Shown piece by piece: positions 24,426 to 32,534 of a DNA stretch of 45,638 nt; position 1 is the stretch's first letter, and each line of letters opens with the position of its first letter. This DNA comes from an uncultured Clostridium sp. Its GTDB lineage: Bacteria > Bacillota > Clostridia > Lachnospirales > Lachnospiraceae. The stretch covers positions 1-45,638 of the forward strand of contig USJW01000026.1 of the NCBI GenBank assembly GCA_900555045.1. The letters run 5' to 3'. The translations under genes were made by a program, and so were the position numbers. The notes beneath the pieces are model-generated. The model was not told where the DNA came from. It ran no database searches and worked only from the letters and a program-made list of their open reading frames with translations.

Positions 24426-26414
24426 TTATTTCATAATCTCTTCCACAGTCTCCACCACATGCTCCACCGTGAATCCGAACTTCTTAAACAGAAGTCCAGC
24501 CGGTGCGGACGCTCCGAAGGACTGCATGCTGATCACAGCGCCGTCCAGTCCGGTGTAGCGCTCCCAGCCGAAGCCGCTTAACGCTTCCACTGCCACGCGC
24601 TTTCTCACGCTGCGGGGGAGTACGGACTCCTTGTAGTCGGCGCTCTGCTGCTCGAATAGGTCCATGGAGGGCATGCTCACCACGCGCACGTCCACGCCCT
24701 TGTCCGCCAGCACCTTCTTTGCCTCAACGGCCAGGGATACCTCGGAGCCGCTTGCGATCAGGATCGCATCGGGAGTCTCCTTAGCGCTGTCCTGAAGCAC
24801 GTAGCCGCCCTTTAAGGCCTCGCGGCTGCTGCCGTCCAGCTGGGGCAGATTCTGACGGGTCAGAACCAGAGCGGTGGGCGCATCCTTCGCGGTTGCCGCA
24901 TGGTACCAGGCCGCCGCGGTCTCCGTGGCGTCCGCCGGGCGGAACACGTTGAAGCCGGGCATCGCGCGGAACATAGCCAGCTGCTCGATGGGCTCGTGGG
25001 TGGGGCCGTCCTCGCCCACACCGATGCTGTCGTGGGTGAACACGTAGGTCACCGGCAGCTTCATGAGCGCTGCAAGCCTCGCCATGGGCTTGGTGTAGTC
25101 GCTGAACACGAAGAAGGTGGACACGTAGGGGCGCAGGCCGCCGTGCAGAGCCATGCCGTTTCCGATGCCTGCCATGGCCAGCTCGCGCACGCCGAAGTGC
25201 ATGTTGCGGCCGGCGTAGTTGTCGCGACAGAAGTCGCCCTCGCCGTTTAAGTAGGTCTTGGTGGAGGGAGCCAGGTCAGCGGCGCCGCCCATCAGGCCGG
25301 GGATCTGATCCTTCAGCCGGTTTAACATGGTGCCGGACAGGGCGCGGGTGGCCTGAGGTTTGTCCTCAAACGCCCAGTACGACTCGTCGTTTAACAGGGC
25401 TTCGGCCACGTCACAGTTAAAGTGGCGGTCCCACAGCTCCTTCATCTCCGGGAACTTCGCGCAGTAGTCCGCAAACAGGGCGTTCCACGCCTCCTCGGCA
25501 GCCGCGCTGCGCTCGGTCAGCTTCTTGTAGTGGTCGTAGATCTCGCCGGGAACCTCAAAGGCTTCTTTACTCTCCCAGCCCAGGTTCTCGCGCAGGGCCG
25601 CAACGTTCTCTGCGCCCAGCGGCTCGCCGTGAGCGCTGGCCTTGCCCTGCTTAGCCGGGCAGCCGTAGCCGATCTGGGTTTTCACGGTGATGAAGGAGGG
25701 GCGGGTCTTGTCGGCCTTGGCCTCCTCGATGGCCTTGCCGATGGCGGCCAGGTCGTTGCCGTCCTCCACGGTGATGGTCTGGAAGCCGAAGGCCTCCATG
25801 CGCTTCTCCACGTTCTCCGTGAAGGCGATGTCCGTGGAGCCCTCGATGGAGATCTGGTTGGAGTCATAGAGGATGATTAACTTGGAGAGTCCCAGGGTTC
25901 CGGCTAAGGAGAAGGCCTCGGAGGAGATTCCCTCCATCATGCAGCCGTCGCCGCCCAGCGCGTAGGTGTAGTGGTCCACCACCGGGTAACCTTCCTTGTT
26001 GAACACAGAAGCCAGATGGGCCTCAGCCGCCGCCATGCCGACCGCCATGGCCATGCCCGCGCCCAGAGGGCCGGTGGTCGCCTCAACGCCCGCGGTGTGG
26101 CCGTATTCCGGATGGCCGGGGGTTAAGGAATCCAGCTGACGGAAGTTCATCAGATCTTCCTTCTTTAAGCCGCACCCGAACATGTGCAGCAGGGCATACA
26201 AAAGTGAGGAGCCATGTCCGCCGGACAGGATGAAGCGGTCGCGGTTCTCCCACTTTAAATCGGCGGGGTTAAAGTTTAAGTGATGCGCCCACAGCTCGTA
26301 AGCGGCCGGCGCCGCGCCTAAGGGAAGGCCCGGATGGCCGGAGTTGGCCTTCTGTACCATATCCGCGGCCAGGATGCGCAGGGCGTTTACTGACATTTCA
26401 TCGATGGTTCTCAT
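24426..26414 (-). CDS. tkt: Transketolase
   Basis: A 662-residue thiamine diphosphate enzyme moving two-carbon units between ketoses and aldoses in the non-oxidative pentose phosphate pathway. It has SGHPGLPLGAAPAAYELW at the N-terminus, the ThDP/Mg site GDGCMMEGISSEA near residue 155, and THDSIGVGEDGPTHEP near residue 465, all classical transketolase motifs. The length matches the usual 660-670. The start follows AGGAGG. It lies 15 bases after the transaldolase gene in the same minus-strand operon. The closing residues SFGASAPAGLLFKKFGFT are family-typical. Confidence 0.97.
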   Translation of the reverse strand: MRTIDEMSVNALRILAADMVQKANSGHPGLPLGAAPAAYELWAHHLNFNPADLKWENRDRFILSGGHGSSLLYALLHMFGCGLKKEDLMNFRQLDSLTPGHPEYGHTAGVEATTGPLGAGMAMAVGMAAAEAHLASVFNKEGYPVVDHYTYALGGDGCMMEGISSEAFSLAGTLGLSKLIILYDSNQISIEGSTDIAFTENVEKRMEAFGFQTITVEDGNDLAAIGKAIEEAKADKTRPSFITVKTQIGYGCPAKQGKASAHGEPLGAENVAALRENLGWESKEAFEVPGEIYDHYKKLTERSAAAEEAWNALFADYCAKFPEMKELWDRHFNCDVAEALLNDESYWAFEDKPQATRALSGTMLNRLKDQIPGLMGGAADLAPSTKTYLNGEGDFCRDNYAGRNMHFGVRELAMAGIGNGMALHGGLRPYVSTFFVFSDYTKPMARLAALMKLPVTYVFTHDSIGVGEDGPTHEPIEQLAMFRAMPGFNVFRPADATETAAAWYHAATAKDAPTALVLTRQNLPQLDGSSREALKGGYVLQDSAKETPDAILIASGSEVSLAVEAKKVLADKGVDVRVVSMPSMDLFEQQSADYKESVLPRSVRKRVAVEALSGFGWERYTGLDGAVISMQSFGASAPAGLLFKKFGFTVEHVVETVEEIMK

Positions 26415-26429
26415 AGTTGTCTGTTCCTC

Positions 26430-27083
26430 CTATTCGCCGAACACGGCTTTGTAGTCTGCCTGGAATTTCTCAATTCCCTGGTCGGTCAACGGATGCTTTG
26501 TCATCTGCTCCAGAACCTTGTAGGGAACGGTTGCGATATCAGCGCCGGCCTTCGCGCAGTCGATCACATGGATCGGGTTGCGGACGCTGGCCGCGATAAT
26601 CTGGGTGTCGATGTCGTGCATCTGGAAAATCTCGGTGATGTCGTAGATTAAGTCGATACCAGGGGAGGAGATATCATCCAGTCTGCCCAGGAACGGGGAA
26701 ACATATGTAGCGCCCGCGCGAGCGGCCAGCAGAGCCTGCGCTGCGGAGAATACCAGGGTCACGTTGGTCTTTATTCCCTCAGCGTTTAAAACCTTCACAG
26801 CCTTCAGGCCTTCCACGGTCATGGGGATCTTAACGACCATGTTGGGATGGATCGCTGCGATCTCGCGGCCCTCGCGGATCATGCCCTCGGCGTCCGTGGT
26901 GGTGGCCTTCACCTCACCGCTGATGGGGCCGTCCACGATGGAAGTGATCTCCTTGATTACCTCGTTAAAGTCCCGGCCTTCCTTGGCGATCAGGGACGGG
27001 TTGGTGGTAACGCCGCAGATGATCCCCATGTCGTTTGCCTTGCGGATATCGTCTACGTTTGCAGTGTCAACAAAAAATCTCAT
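26430..27083 (-). CDS. Transaldolase, fructose-6-phosphate aldolase (TalC/FSA) type
   Basis: A 217-residue Schiff-base aldolase of the small transaldolase group. It opens with MRFFVDTANVDDIRKAND. The catalytic Lys is in VVKIPMT (about residue 86), and TNVTLVFSAAQALLAARAGATYVSPF follows with the family pattern. It acts in the cytoplasm with transketolase in pentose phosphate carbon exchange. Small members may be transaldolases or fructose-6-phosphate aldolases; pairing with tkt favours transaldolase. AAGGAGG precedes the ATG. Confidence 0.93.
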   Translation of the reverse strand: MRFFVDTANVDDIRKANDMGIICGVTTNPSLIAKEGRDFNEVIKEITSIVDGPISGEVKATTTDAEGMIREGREIAAIHPNMVVKIPMTVEGLKAVKVLNAEGIKTNVTLVFSAAQALLAARAGATYVSPFLGRLDDISSPGIDLIYDITEIFQMHDIDTQIIAASVRNPIHVIDCAKAGADIATVPYKVLEQMTKHPLTDQGIEKFQADYKAVFGE

Positions 27084-27131
27084 AATCTGAAACCCTCCTT
27101 AAACTGTTGGTGTACTTCTTTTGCTAACTGT

Positions 27132-27159
27132 ATTATAACTCTAAAAAACGCAATGTCAA
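27132..27159 (-). promoter_or_regulatory. Strong promoter of the transaldolase-transketolase operon
   Basis: On the minus strand, TTGACA (27154-27159) and TATAAT (27132-27137) are both perfect consensus boxes, 16 bases apart. The spacer contains TTGCGTT (27147-27153), a motif repeated three times in front of the neighbouring DeoR-type gene, so this is the likely operator overlapping RNA polymerase. Confidence 0.88.
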
Positions 27160-27279
27160 GCAAAAAAATGCGTGAAAATGCGATAATATGCCGCAAAACC
27201 CCTCAAAAAGCCGGTGGAGTGCCGACTCAAACCCGCAAACAAATGCAAATATGGCGGGCCTTGGGGCATATGGGCAGAA

Positions 27280-27327
27280 AAATACCCGCAAACTCAAGCG
27301 TCAGGCTGCTTGGATTTGCGGGTATTT
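27280..27327 (-). terminator. Terminator of the deoR-type gene
   Basis: A 20-base-pair stem (27280-27299 with 27308-27327) with one mismatch and one wobble, around an 8-base loop. On the minus strand the stem runs out into TTTTTCTG. It separates the DeoR-type gene from the tal-tkt promoter. The rest of the 27084-27353 spacer holds only that promoter and AT-rich sequence. Confidence 0.88.
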
Positions 27328-27353
27328 CTTGGCAAGTGTCAGGGCGCCGGACC

Positions 27354-28103
27354 CTAAAAGAAATCCAGGCCACGGTTGCGGTAGTTGCCCGCGATCTCCC
27401 CCGGCACATCCCCGTCCGTGATCAGGGTAGTGAAGGCCTCGATCCCGCAGACCCGGTAGCGGGACACGGTGTTTAGTTTGACGGGGCTCACCAGGCTGAT
27501 CACCCGGTTGGAATTTTCGATCAGGCGGCGCTTGATGCTCACCTCGTCGGGGTAGGGGATGGTCATCCCGTACTCCGGGTGGATGGCGTAGACGCCCATA
27601 AAGCACAGGTCCGGGTGGTATAGATCCGCCTGGGAGGCGGCCACCTCGCCCACGCTCATTAAGGACTCCTTTAACAGCCTGCCGCCTAGCAGGATCACCT
27701 CCACCTGCTCCTTCATGCTGAGGGCGTGTGCGATGGAGTAGCTGTTGGTTAAAACCGTGATCCGCAGGGAGCCGGGGATGTTTTTGGCCAGCTGTAAGTT
27801 GGTGCTGCTGCCGTCGATGGCCACCAGCTGGTCCGGCTCCAGAAAGCCCAGTGCCTTCTCGGCCAGCCGCTGCTTCATCTCCACCTCCGCGGTCTCGCGG
27901 TCAAAGTAGCCCATCACCGGCTGCTCCATGGGGAGCGCTCCGCCGAAGACCCGCTTGACCTGTCCCTTCTGGTCCAGATCCAGCAGATCCCGCCGGATCG
28001 TGTCCTCGGATACGCTCAGCTCCACGGCCAGCTGGCTGACCACCACCTTGCCCGAAGCGTGCAGCTTGTTTAAGATCATTGCCTGACGTTCTTCTTTTAA
28101 CAT
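27354..28103 (-). CDS. DeoR-family transcriptional regulator
   Basis: A 249-residue regulator. The N-terminal helix-turn-helix is typical (MLKEERQAMILNKL, then VVVSQLAVELSVSEDTIRRDL at residues 20-40). The C-terminal phosphosugar sensor domain contains AIDGSSTNLQLA and LGGRLLKESLMSVG. Such proteins repress sugar catabolic genes until a phosphosugar binds. The frame is open far upstream, but the ATG at 28103 has AAAGGGAG eight bases before it and starts the conserved domain. It probably controls itself and the tal-tkt operon through TTTGCGT repeats. Confidence 0.93.
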   Translation of the reverse strand: MLKEERQAMILNKLHASGKVVVSQLAVELSVSEDTIRRDLLDLDQKGQVKRVFGGALPMEQPVMGYFDRETAEVEMKQRLAEKALGFLEPDQLVAIDGSSTNLQLAKNIPGSLRITVLTNSYSIAHALSMKEQVEVILLGGRLLKESLMSVGEVAASQADLYHPDLCFMGVYAIHPEYGMTIPYPDEVSIKRRLIENSNRVISLVSPVKLNTVSRYRVCGIEAFTTLITDGDVPGEIAGNYRNRGLDFF

Positions 28104-28140
28104 AAGGATCGCTCCCTTTCGCTTTACATGAGATAGTTCT

Positions 28141-28203
28141 ATTATAGCGGAAAAAACGAAAAATGGAAGCGGTTTTGCGTTACTTTGCGTTATTTTGCGT
28201 TTT
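28141..28203 (-). promoter_or_regulatory. deoR-type promoter with triple TTTTGCGT operator repeats
   Basis: Read on the plus strand, TTTGCGT occurs three times at exactly 10-base spacing (TTGCGT at 28175, 28185 and 28195); on the coding strand the unit is AACGCAAA. It overlaps the stop codon of the upstream esterase gene. A TATAAT box for the regulator lies just downstream (plus-strand ATTATA, 28141-28146), with only a weak -35. Confidence 0.7.
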
Positions 28204-29044
28204 CTTGTGGCAGAGACCGGATCCACGCCTTGGCCAGATCGATCCAGCCCTGGCAGGCGGGCTCGTAGTAGCGGCCGTCGCCGCCCTCCACCTCGTGGGT
28301 GGCGAGGGACAGGCCGTGAGGCCCGGTGTGGTAGATGTGCAGCTCCAGGTTGACGCCGCTCTTTCGGAGCGCCGAGGCCAGAAGCAGGGTGTTCTCCAGC
28401 GGAACCGTCTGGTCCGTGCAGGTGTGCCACAGGAAGGTGGGCGGCGTGTGCGGGCCCACCTGAAGCTCCAGGGACATGAGGCTTCGAAGCTTCGGATCCC
28501 CGGCGTCCGGCCCCAGAAGACAATCGATGGAGCCCTTGTGCGCGTACTCGCCGGAGGTGATCACCGGGTAACAGAGCAGCAGGCCGTCCGGGCGGATTTC
28601 ATCGGGCGTGAGGCCCAACGGGCCGTAGAGAAACTCCTGGTTGTAGAAAGCGCCCAGGCTGCAGGCCAGGTGTCCGCCTGCGGAGAAGCCGGAGGCGACG
28701 ACTCGCTTGGGGTCCACCTTCCACTCCTCACTGTGGGCGCGGATCAGGTGCACGGTCACGGCCAATTCCATCAAGGAGCGGGGGAACACGTCCGGGGCCA
28801 CGCTGTAGTGAAGGCAGAATACCTGAAAGCCCGCTGCCAGGTATTCCATGGCGACGGGCTGGTCCTCGCGGTCGGAGAGGCGGTTGTACCCGCCGCCGGA
28901 GCAGATAATCACCGCGGGGCGCAGGCGGTCCGCAGTCTCTCCCATGGGATCTAACAGGTAGGCGGTCAAGTCCGCGGCCCCGCTGTGGCAATCCCGGCCG
29001 CACTGGGCCGGGGTTATATTGACAGGAATGTTGAGAATTTTCAT
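28190..29044 (-). CDS. Alpha/beta hydrolase, sugar acetylesterase-like
   Basis: A 284-residue cytoplasmic esterase. The oxyanion loop is CSGGGYN (residues 48-54), the nucleophile Ser121 is in SGFSAGG, the Asp is in HTCTDQTVP and the His in GPHGLS. It is paralogous to 16461-17297. AAAGGAG precedes the ATG. It follows the GH105 gene by 59 bases on the same strand, so it may remove acetyl groups from pectic sugars before or after glycoside cleavage. Confidence 0.87.
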   Translation of the reverse strand: MKILNIPVNITPAQCGRDCHSGAADLTAYLLDPMGETADRLRPAVIICSGGGYNRLSDREDQPVAMEYLAAGFQVFCLHYSVAPDVFPRSLMELAVTVHLIRAHSEEWKVDPKRVVASGFSAGGHLACSLGAFYNQEFLYGPLGLTPDEIRPDGLLLCYPVITSGEYAHKGSIDCLLGPDAGDPKLRSLMSLELQVGPHTPPTFLWHTCTDQTVPLENTLLLASALRKSGVNLELHIYHTGPHGLSLATHEVEGGDGRYYEPACQGWIDLAKAWIRSLPQENAK

Positions 29045-29103
29045 GATGTCTAAGACTCCTTTCCGTTGCCGTAAACGTGCCGCCCCATGAGCCGGGGCAT
29101 GTC

Positions 29104-30240
29104 TTAGCGCACCGGTGTCCGGTCAAACATCGTCTCCACGTAAGCCAGAACCAGAGGAGCCACGCCCTTGGCGTCGTTCTTCACGATGGGCTCCCTCATA
29201 TAGTAGTCGAAGGTTCCCTCCCGCTTTTCCAGGTTTCCTAAGCCGGCCACCAGGCAGATCCCGTCTAACTGCAGCTTGCCGTCCTTCTCGGACAGGTAAG
29301 TGTCGCAGATTCCCTGGAAGGCCTTCATGCCGCGCTGGAAGCAGGCGGGCTCCAAATACCCCAAGCGCACGCTCTTCATGATGGCGTAGGCGAAGATGGC
29401 GGAGCCGGAGGTCTCCAGGTAGTTGGGCGCGATGCCGCCGCGGTTGACCACCTGATACCACATGCCGGTGGCCTCGTCCTGGTAGGGGAGCATCGCGTGA
29501 ATCAGCTCCTTGTAGATCCGGTTTAACTGCGCTTTCTCCTCAGCCATGTCCTCGGGCATCACCTCCATGGTGTCGATCAGTGCCATGGCGTACCAGCCCA
29601 TGGCCCGCAGCCAGAAGCTGTCGGACAGGCCGGTGACCTTGTCGCACCAGAACATCTTGCGGGAATCGTCGTAGCCGTGGTAGTACAGGCCGTTTAAGGG
29701 ATCCCGCATCAGGCGGTATACGTTTAAAAACTGGTTGTAGGAGTCCCGGCAGTTTTTGCAGTCGTTGTTTTGGACTTCATATTCCATATAGAAGGGCTGG
29801 GCCATATACAGGCCGTCCAGCCAGATCTGGTTGGGGTAGATTTGCTTGTGCCAGAAGTTACCGGTGGAAGTGCGGGGCTGCCCCTTTAACTGGCTGTAGA
29901 TGGTGTCCATGGCCAGCCGGTACTTGCTGCGGCCGGTGAGCTCATAGAGGTCAAACAGGGTCTTGCCCGCGTTTACGTTATCCAGATTATATTCCTTTGG
30001 ATCGTAAGAGTCAATGGATCCGTCCTCTTTGACAAAATAATCGATAAATCGATCGGCAAACTCCAAATATTTGGGGTTCTTATTAATATGGTAGAGCTCC
30101 AGCACCGCCTTGATCATACAGCCGTCGATATAGTTCCAGGTGGACGCTTTGCCCTCCTTTATCTTCTCAATGTTCCAGATGGGGGCCTGAGGGGTGCTTG
30201 TTTCCAGCAGCTGGTCGATGTAGCGGTCCAAAATTTTCAT
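29104..30240 (-). CDS. Glycoside hydrolase family 105/88, unsaturated rhamnogalacturonyl hydrolase-like
   Basis: A 378-residue enzyme of the (alpha/alpha)6-barrel GH105/88 type, which removes unsaturated uronic acid residues from the ends of pectin fragments. Typical segments are WLDGLYMAQPFYMEYE (the Asp is the likely catalytic residue), FWLRAMGWYAMALIDTME and the ETSGSAIFAYAI stretch. There is no signal peptide, so it acts inside the cell on imported oligosaccharides. I use the ATG at 30240 with AAGGAG upstream; an open frame continues to 30291. It is divergent from the sugar ABC cassette and shares its operator type. Confidence 0.92.
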   Translation of the reverse strand: MKILDRYIDQLLETSTPQAPIWNIEKIKEGKASTWNYIDGCMIKAVLELYHINKNPKYLEFADRFIDYFVKEDGSIDSYDPKEYNLDNVNAGKTLFDLYELTGRSKYRLAMDTIYSQLKGQPRTSTGNFWHKQIYPNQIWLDGLYMAQPFYMEYEVQNNDCKNCRDSYNQFLNVYRLMRDPLNGLYYHGYDDSRKMFWCDKVTGLSDSFWLRAMGWYAMALIDTMEVMPEDMAEEKAQLNRIYKELIHAMLPYQDEATGMWYQVVNRGGIAPNYLETSGSAIFAYAIMKSVRLGYLEPACFQRGMKAFQGICDTYLSEKDGKLQLDGICLVAGLGNLEKREGTFDYYMREPIVKNDAKGVAPLVLAYVETMFDRTPVR

Positions 30241-30295
30241 ACTCAGATTCTCCTTATTATAATCAGAATGTCGAAGCCGGTTTACGTTCATGCGA

Positions 30296-30354
30296 GAGAA
30301 AACGTTTGCAACAAAAAATGGGGTTAAATTACCTAACTAAACTGTGAAAAGCAA
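30296..30354 (-). promoter_or_regulatory. GH105 promoter with LacI-type operator
   Basis: On the minus strand, TTGCTT (30349-30354) and TAATTT (30326-30331) are 17 bases apart. Just downstream lies the 16-mer TTGCAAACGTTTTCTC (30296-30311), a partly degenerate form of the LacI-family palindrome TTGCAAACGTTTGCAA. It also fits a catabolite-response element at 13 of 14 positions, so CcpA binding is possible as well. Confidence 0.65.
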
Positions 30355-30493
30355 GGCTTATTTTCGCATAAACAGTGAAAAATGCCGGTTCCGAGCCGTT
30401 TTTATTCTTAAAAAGATCATATCACAAAAGTCAAGAGAAAAGAATTGGATACAATGCACAAAAAATAGCCTTAATAATATACATATTAAATAA

Positions 30494-30522
30494 TTGACAT
30501 GGGAATAAAATGATGTTACTAT
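30494..30522 (+). promoter_or_regulatory. Sigma-A promoter of the sugar ABC operon
   Basis: TTGACA (30494-30499) and TACTAT (30517-30522) are 17 bases apart, giving a leader of about 150 bases. A weaker CATAAT box at 30596-30601 would put a start just before the operator. A sequence close to a catabolite-response element (one mismatch, minus strand) is at 30569-30582. Confidence 0.7.
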
Positions 30523-30614
30523 GGAATCACAAAGAAAAGTAATGCATGTTTGCTTAAAACTACTGAAATGTAACAGCTTTCAAATAGCAGATATGCATAA
30601 TTTTTAAGAAAAGG

Positions 30615-30643
30615 TTGCAAACCTTTGCAAATTCTTGCAAAGG
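30615..30643 (+). promoter_or_regulatory. LacI-type operator cluster before the sugar-binding protein gene
   Basis: TTGCAAA occurs at 30615, 30625 and 30635, exactly 10 bases apart. The first two form the near-palindrome TTGCAAACCTTTGCAA (30615-30630), one change from a typical LacI-family operator. A second perfect inverted repeat, CCTTTGCAA-ATTC-TTGCAAAGG, covers 30622-30643. The LacI-type protein encoded at 36092 is the natural candidate to bind here. Confidence 0.75.
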
Positions 30644-30678
30644 GGAGAGAATAACGAACAAAGAAAGGGAGAAGTAAG

Positions 30679-32073
30679 ATGAAGAAAAATTTCAAAAAAG
30701 CGATGTCACTTGCATTAGCATCCGTGATGGCTCTGTCGCTTGCGGCGTGCGGCGGCTCCGGCAGCAAAGAAACAAAGCCTGCTGAGACGACGGCTGCAAA
30801 GGCCGAGGCTGCCGGCACCGAGGCAGCGGGCAGCGAGGCAGCCCAGACTGAGGCCAGCACCGAGCCGGTTACCATCAAGTTCTGCTGGTGGGGCGGCGAC
30901 TCCCGCCACGAGGCCACTGAGAAAGCGGTAGCGGCGTTCATGCAGAAATACCCCTACATCACCGTTGACTGTGAGTACGGCGCGTGGAGCGGCTGGGAAG
31001 AGAAGCAGTCCCTGGCAATCCAGGGCGGAAACGCTGCGGACGTTATGCAGATCAACTGGAACTGGATCACCTCCTACAGCGGCAACGGAACCAACTTCGT
31101 AAACCTTGAGGACTACAAGGATGTTCTGGACTTAACTCAGTTCCCGGAGAACAACCTGGAGCAGTGCAAGGCTGACGGAAAGCTGATGGCAGTTCCGGTA
31201 TCCCTGACCGGCCGTCTGTTCTACTGGAACAAGACCACCTTCGACGAGATCGGCTGCCCGCTTCCCACCGATGAGGCTTCCTTATTCGCAGCCGGCGAGG
31301 CGTTCAAGGCTTACAACGAGGACTACTATCCGTTAGCTATGGGCGAGTACGACCGCGCAATCTTCTTAGTATATTACCTGGAGAGCGTATACGGCAAGCC
31401 GTGGGTTGAGAACAACGAGCTGCAGTACACCGCTGAGGAAATCCAGACTGGTATGGACTTCATCACCAAGCTGGAGCAGGGACATGTAATCCCGACCATC
31501 GCCACCATCCAGGGCGACATGGCTGACTCCTTAGACAAGAACGCAAAGTGGATCGACGGCAAGTACGCCGGCATCTTCGAGTGGGATTCCTCCGCTTCCA
31601 AGTTCCAGAAGGCCATCGTGGAGAGCACCACGAAGCCGAACCAGGAATTCGTGATCGGCGACTTTATCAAGCTGGGCGACCATGACGGCGGATTCACCAA
31701 GATTTCCATGGCTCTGGCTGTATCTGCAACCTCCGAGCATCCGAAGGAAGCTGCTATGTTAATCAACTACCTGTTAAACGACGACGAGGGCATCGAGATC
31801 TGCGGCACCGAGCGCGGAATCCCCTGCTCCGCAGAGGCCATCAAGCTGTTGGGCGAGAAGGGCTTAGGCGATTCTCTGGTTAAGGAAGCCAACGCGAAGG
31901 TTACCGGCTTCAGCAAGTTCCCGCTTGATCCCATGTTCGAGCACAACGATCTGAAGGCAAACCCGGACGGCGTTTACTACAAGGTATTCGGCAAGCTGAG
32001 CGCAGGCGACATCGACTCTGCGAAGGCTGCACAGCAGTTAATCGACGGAATCAACGAGTGCTACGGAAACTAA
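30679..32073 (+). CDS. Sugar ABC transporter solute-binding lipoprotein
   Basis: A 464-residue family 1 binding protein, paralogous to 34-1407. The lipobox ends SLAAC (Cys24), followed by a Thr/Ala/Glu-rich linker to about residue 68. CWWGGDSRH, TVDCEYGAW and VMQINWNW are shared with the paralog. It catches the sugar outside the cell for the two permeases downstream. AAAGGGAG precedes the ATG. From its place beside GH105 and GH28, an oligogalacturonide or related pectic sugar is the likely ligand. The ATPase is not encoded here; a shared MsmX-type ATPase is usual for such cassettes. Confidence 0.93.
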   Translation: MKKNFKKAMSLALASVMALSLAACGGSGSKETKPAETTAAKAEAAGTEAAGSEAAQTEASTEPVTIKFCWWGGDSRHEATEKAVAAFMQKYPYITVDCEYGAWSGWEEKQSLAIQGGNAADVMQINWNWITSYSGNGTNFVNLEDYKDVLDLTQFPENNLEQCKADGKLMAVPVSLTGRLFYWNKTTFDEIGCPLPTDEASLFAAGEAFKAYNEDYYPLAMGEYDRAIFLVYYLESVYGKPWVENNELQYTAEEIQTGMDFITKLEQGHVIPTIATIQGDMADSLDKNAKWIDGKYAGIFEWDSSASKFQKAIVESTTKPNQEFVIGDFIKLGDHDGGFTKISMALAVSATSEHPKEAAMLINYLLNDDEGIEICGTERGIPCSAEAIKLLGEKGLGDSLVKEANAKVTGFSKFPLDPMFEHNDLKANPDGVYYKVFGKLSAGDIDSAKAAQQLIDGINECYGN

Positions 32074-32096
32074 TATTTGACTGAACGCGCAAAAAC

Positions 32097-32157
32097 GCAA
32101 GCCGCCGAGAATGACCCGGCGGCTTGCATATGCCAGGAAATTGCGGAGCAATCCGCA
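32097..32157 (+). other. Two mRNA hairpins between binding-protein and downstream genes
   Basis: GCAAGCCGCC (32097-32106) pairs perfectly with GGCGGCTTGC (32118-32127) around 11 bases, with no T tract after it. A second small stem, TGCGGA (32142-32147) with TCCGCA (32152-32157), closes a GCAA tetraloop. Such hairpins usually protect the upstream binding-protein message or slow transcription, lowering permease expression. Confidence 0.65.
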
Positions 32158-32166
32158 GGGAGCGGT

Positions 32167-32499
32167 ATGGATATCAGAGAGGCAGTAACACACAAGGAAC
32201 AATACAGCGACATTGTTACATATTTCAGAAACCAGAAAACTCTCAGTGTGGACCAGCTGGTCCTACTGATTGACACAATAGATGCAATGTCCCCGGAGAT
32301 CTACGAGCACTACCGGGCGTTGCAGGACATCTTCCGCAGACAGATAAAGGACATCGCGGGACGGAAGGAACAGGCGGGGGGCCTAGGGGCGGTTATCGCT
32401 CCTTCCGAGACAGACCGGTTTTCCTATGTGATTACCAAGGGCTGCGCCAACGGGACGCTGCTCGAAGAAAAATATGGGAATCTGACGAAACAGCTGTGA
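32167..32499 (+). CDS. Small protein of unknown function inside the sugar ABC operon
   Basis: A 110-residue soluble, mostly helical protein that I do not recognise. It has no signal peptide or membrane span. An amphipathic helical part (EQYSDIVTYFRNQKTLSVDQ, then a helix rich in Ile/Asp) is followed by a flexible Gly-rich turn and a small C-terminal part. I start it at the ATG at 32167, with AGGGAG upstream. The frame is open back to a TTG at 32077, but that part encodes the hairpin sequence. It lies between the binding protein and first permease, where an unrelated small gene is unusual. It might be a cytoplasmic regulator of the transporter (speculative). Confidence 0.65.
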   Translation: MDIREAVTHKEQYSDIVTYFRNQKTLSVDQLVLLIDTIDAMSPEIYEHYRALQDIFRRQIKDIAGRKEQAGGLGAVIAPSETDRFSYVITKGCANGTLLEEKYGNLTKQL

Positions 32500-32534
32500 A
32501 TCAACACTCTACCTAAAGTAAGGGAGGCAAACCT

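Noticed and set aside
28104..28523. 140-residue extension of the DeoR-type regulator
   Set aside because: Overlaps the esterase gene in another frame and is Arg/Pro/Gly-rich; the conserved DeoR start is at 28103.
30241..30260. TATAAT at 30256-30261 on the minus strand as GH105 -10 box
   Set aside because: It directly abuts the ribosome site, leaving no room for a transcription start before AAGGAG.
32077..32166. TTG start adding 30 residues to the small protein in the sugar ABC operon
   Set aside because: This stretch consists of the two mRNA hairpins; the ATG at 32167 has a better ribosome site.
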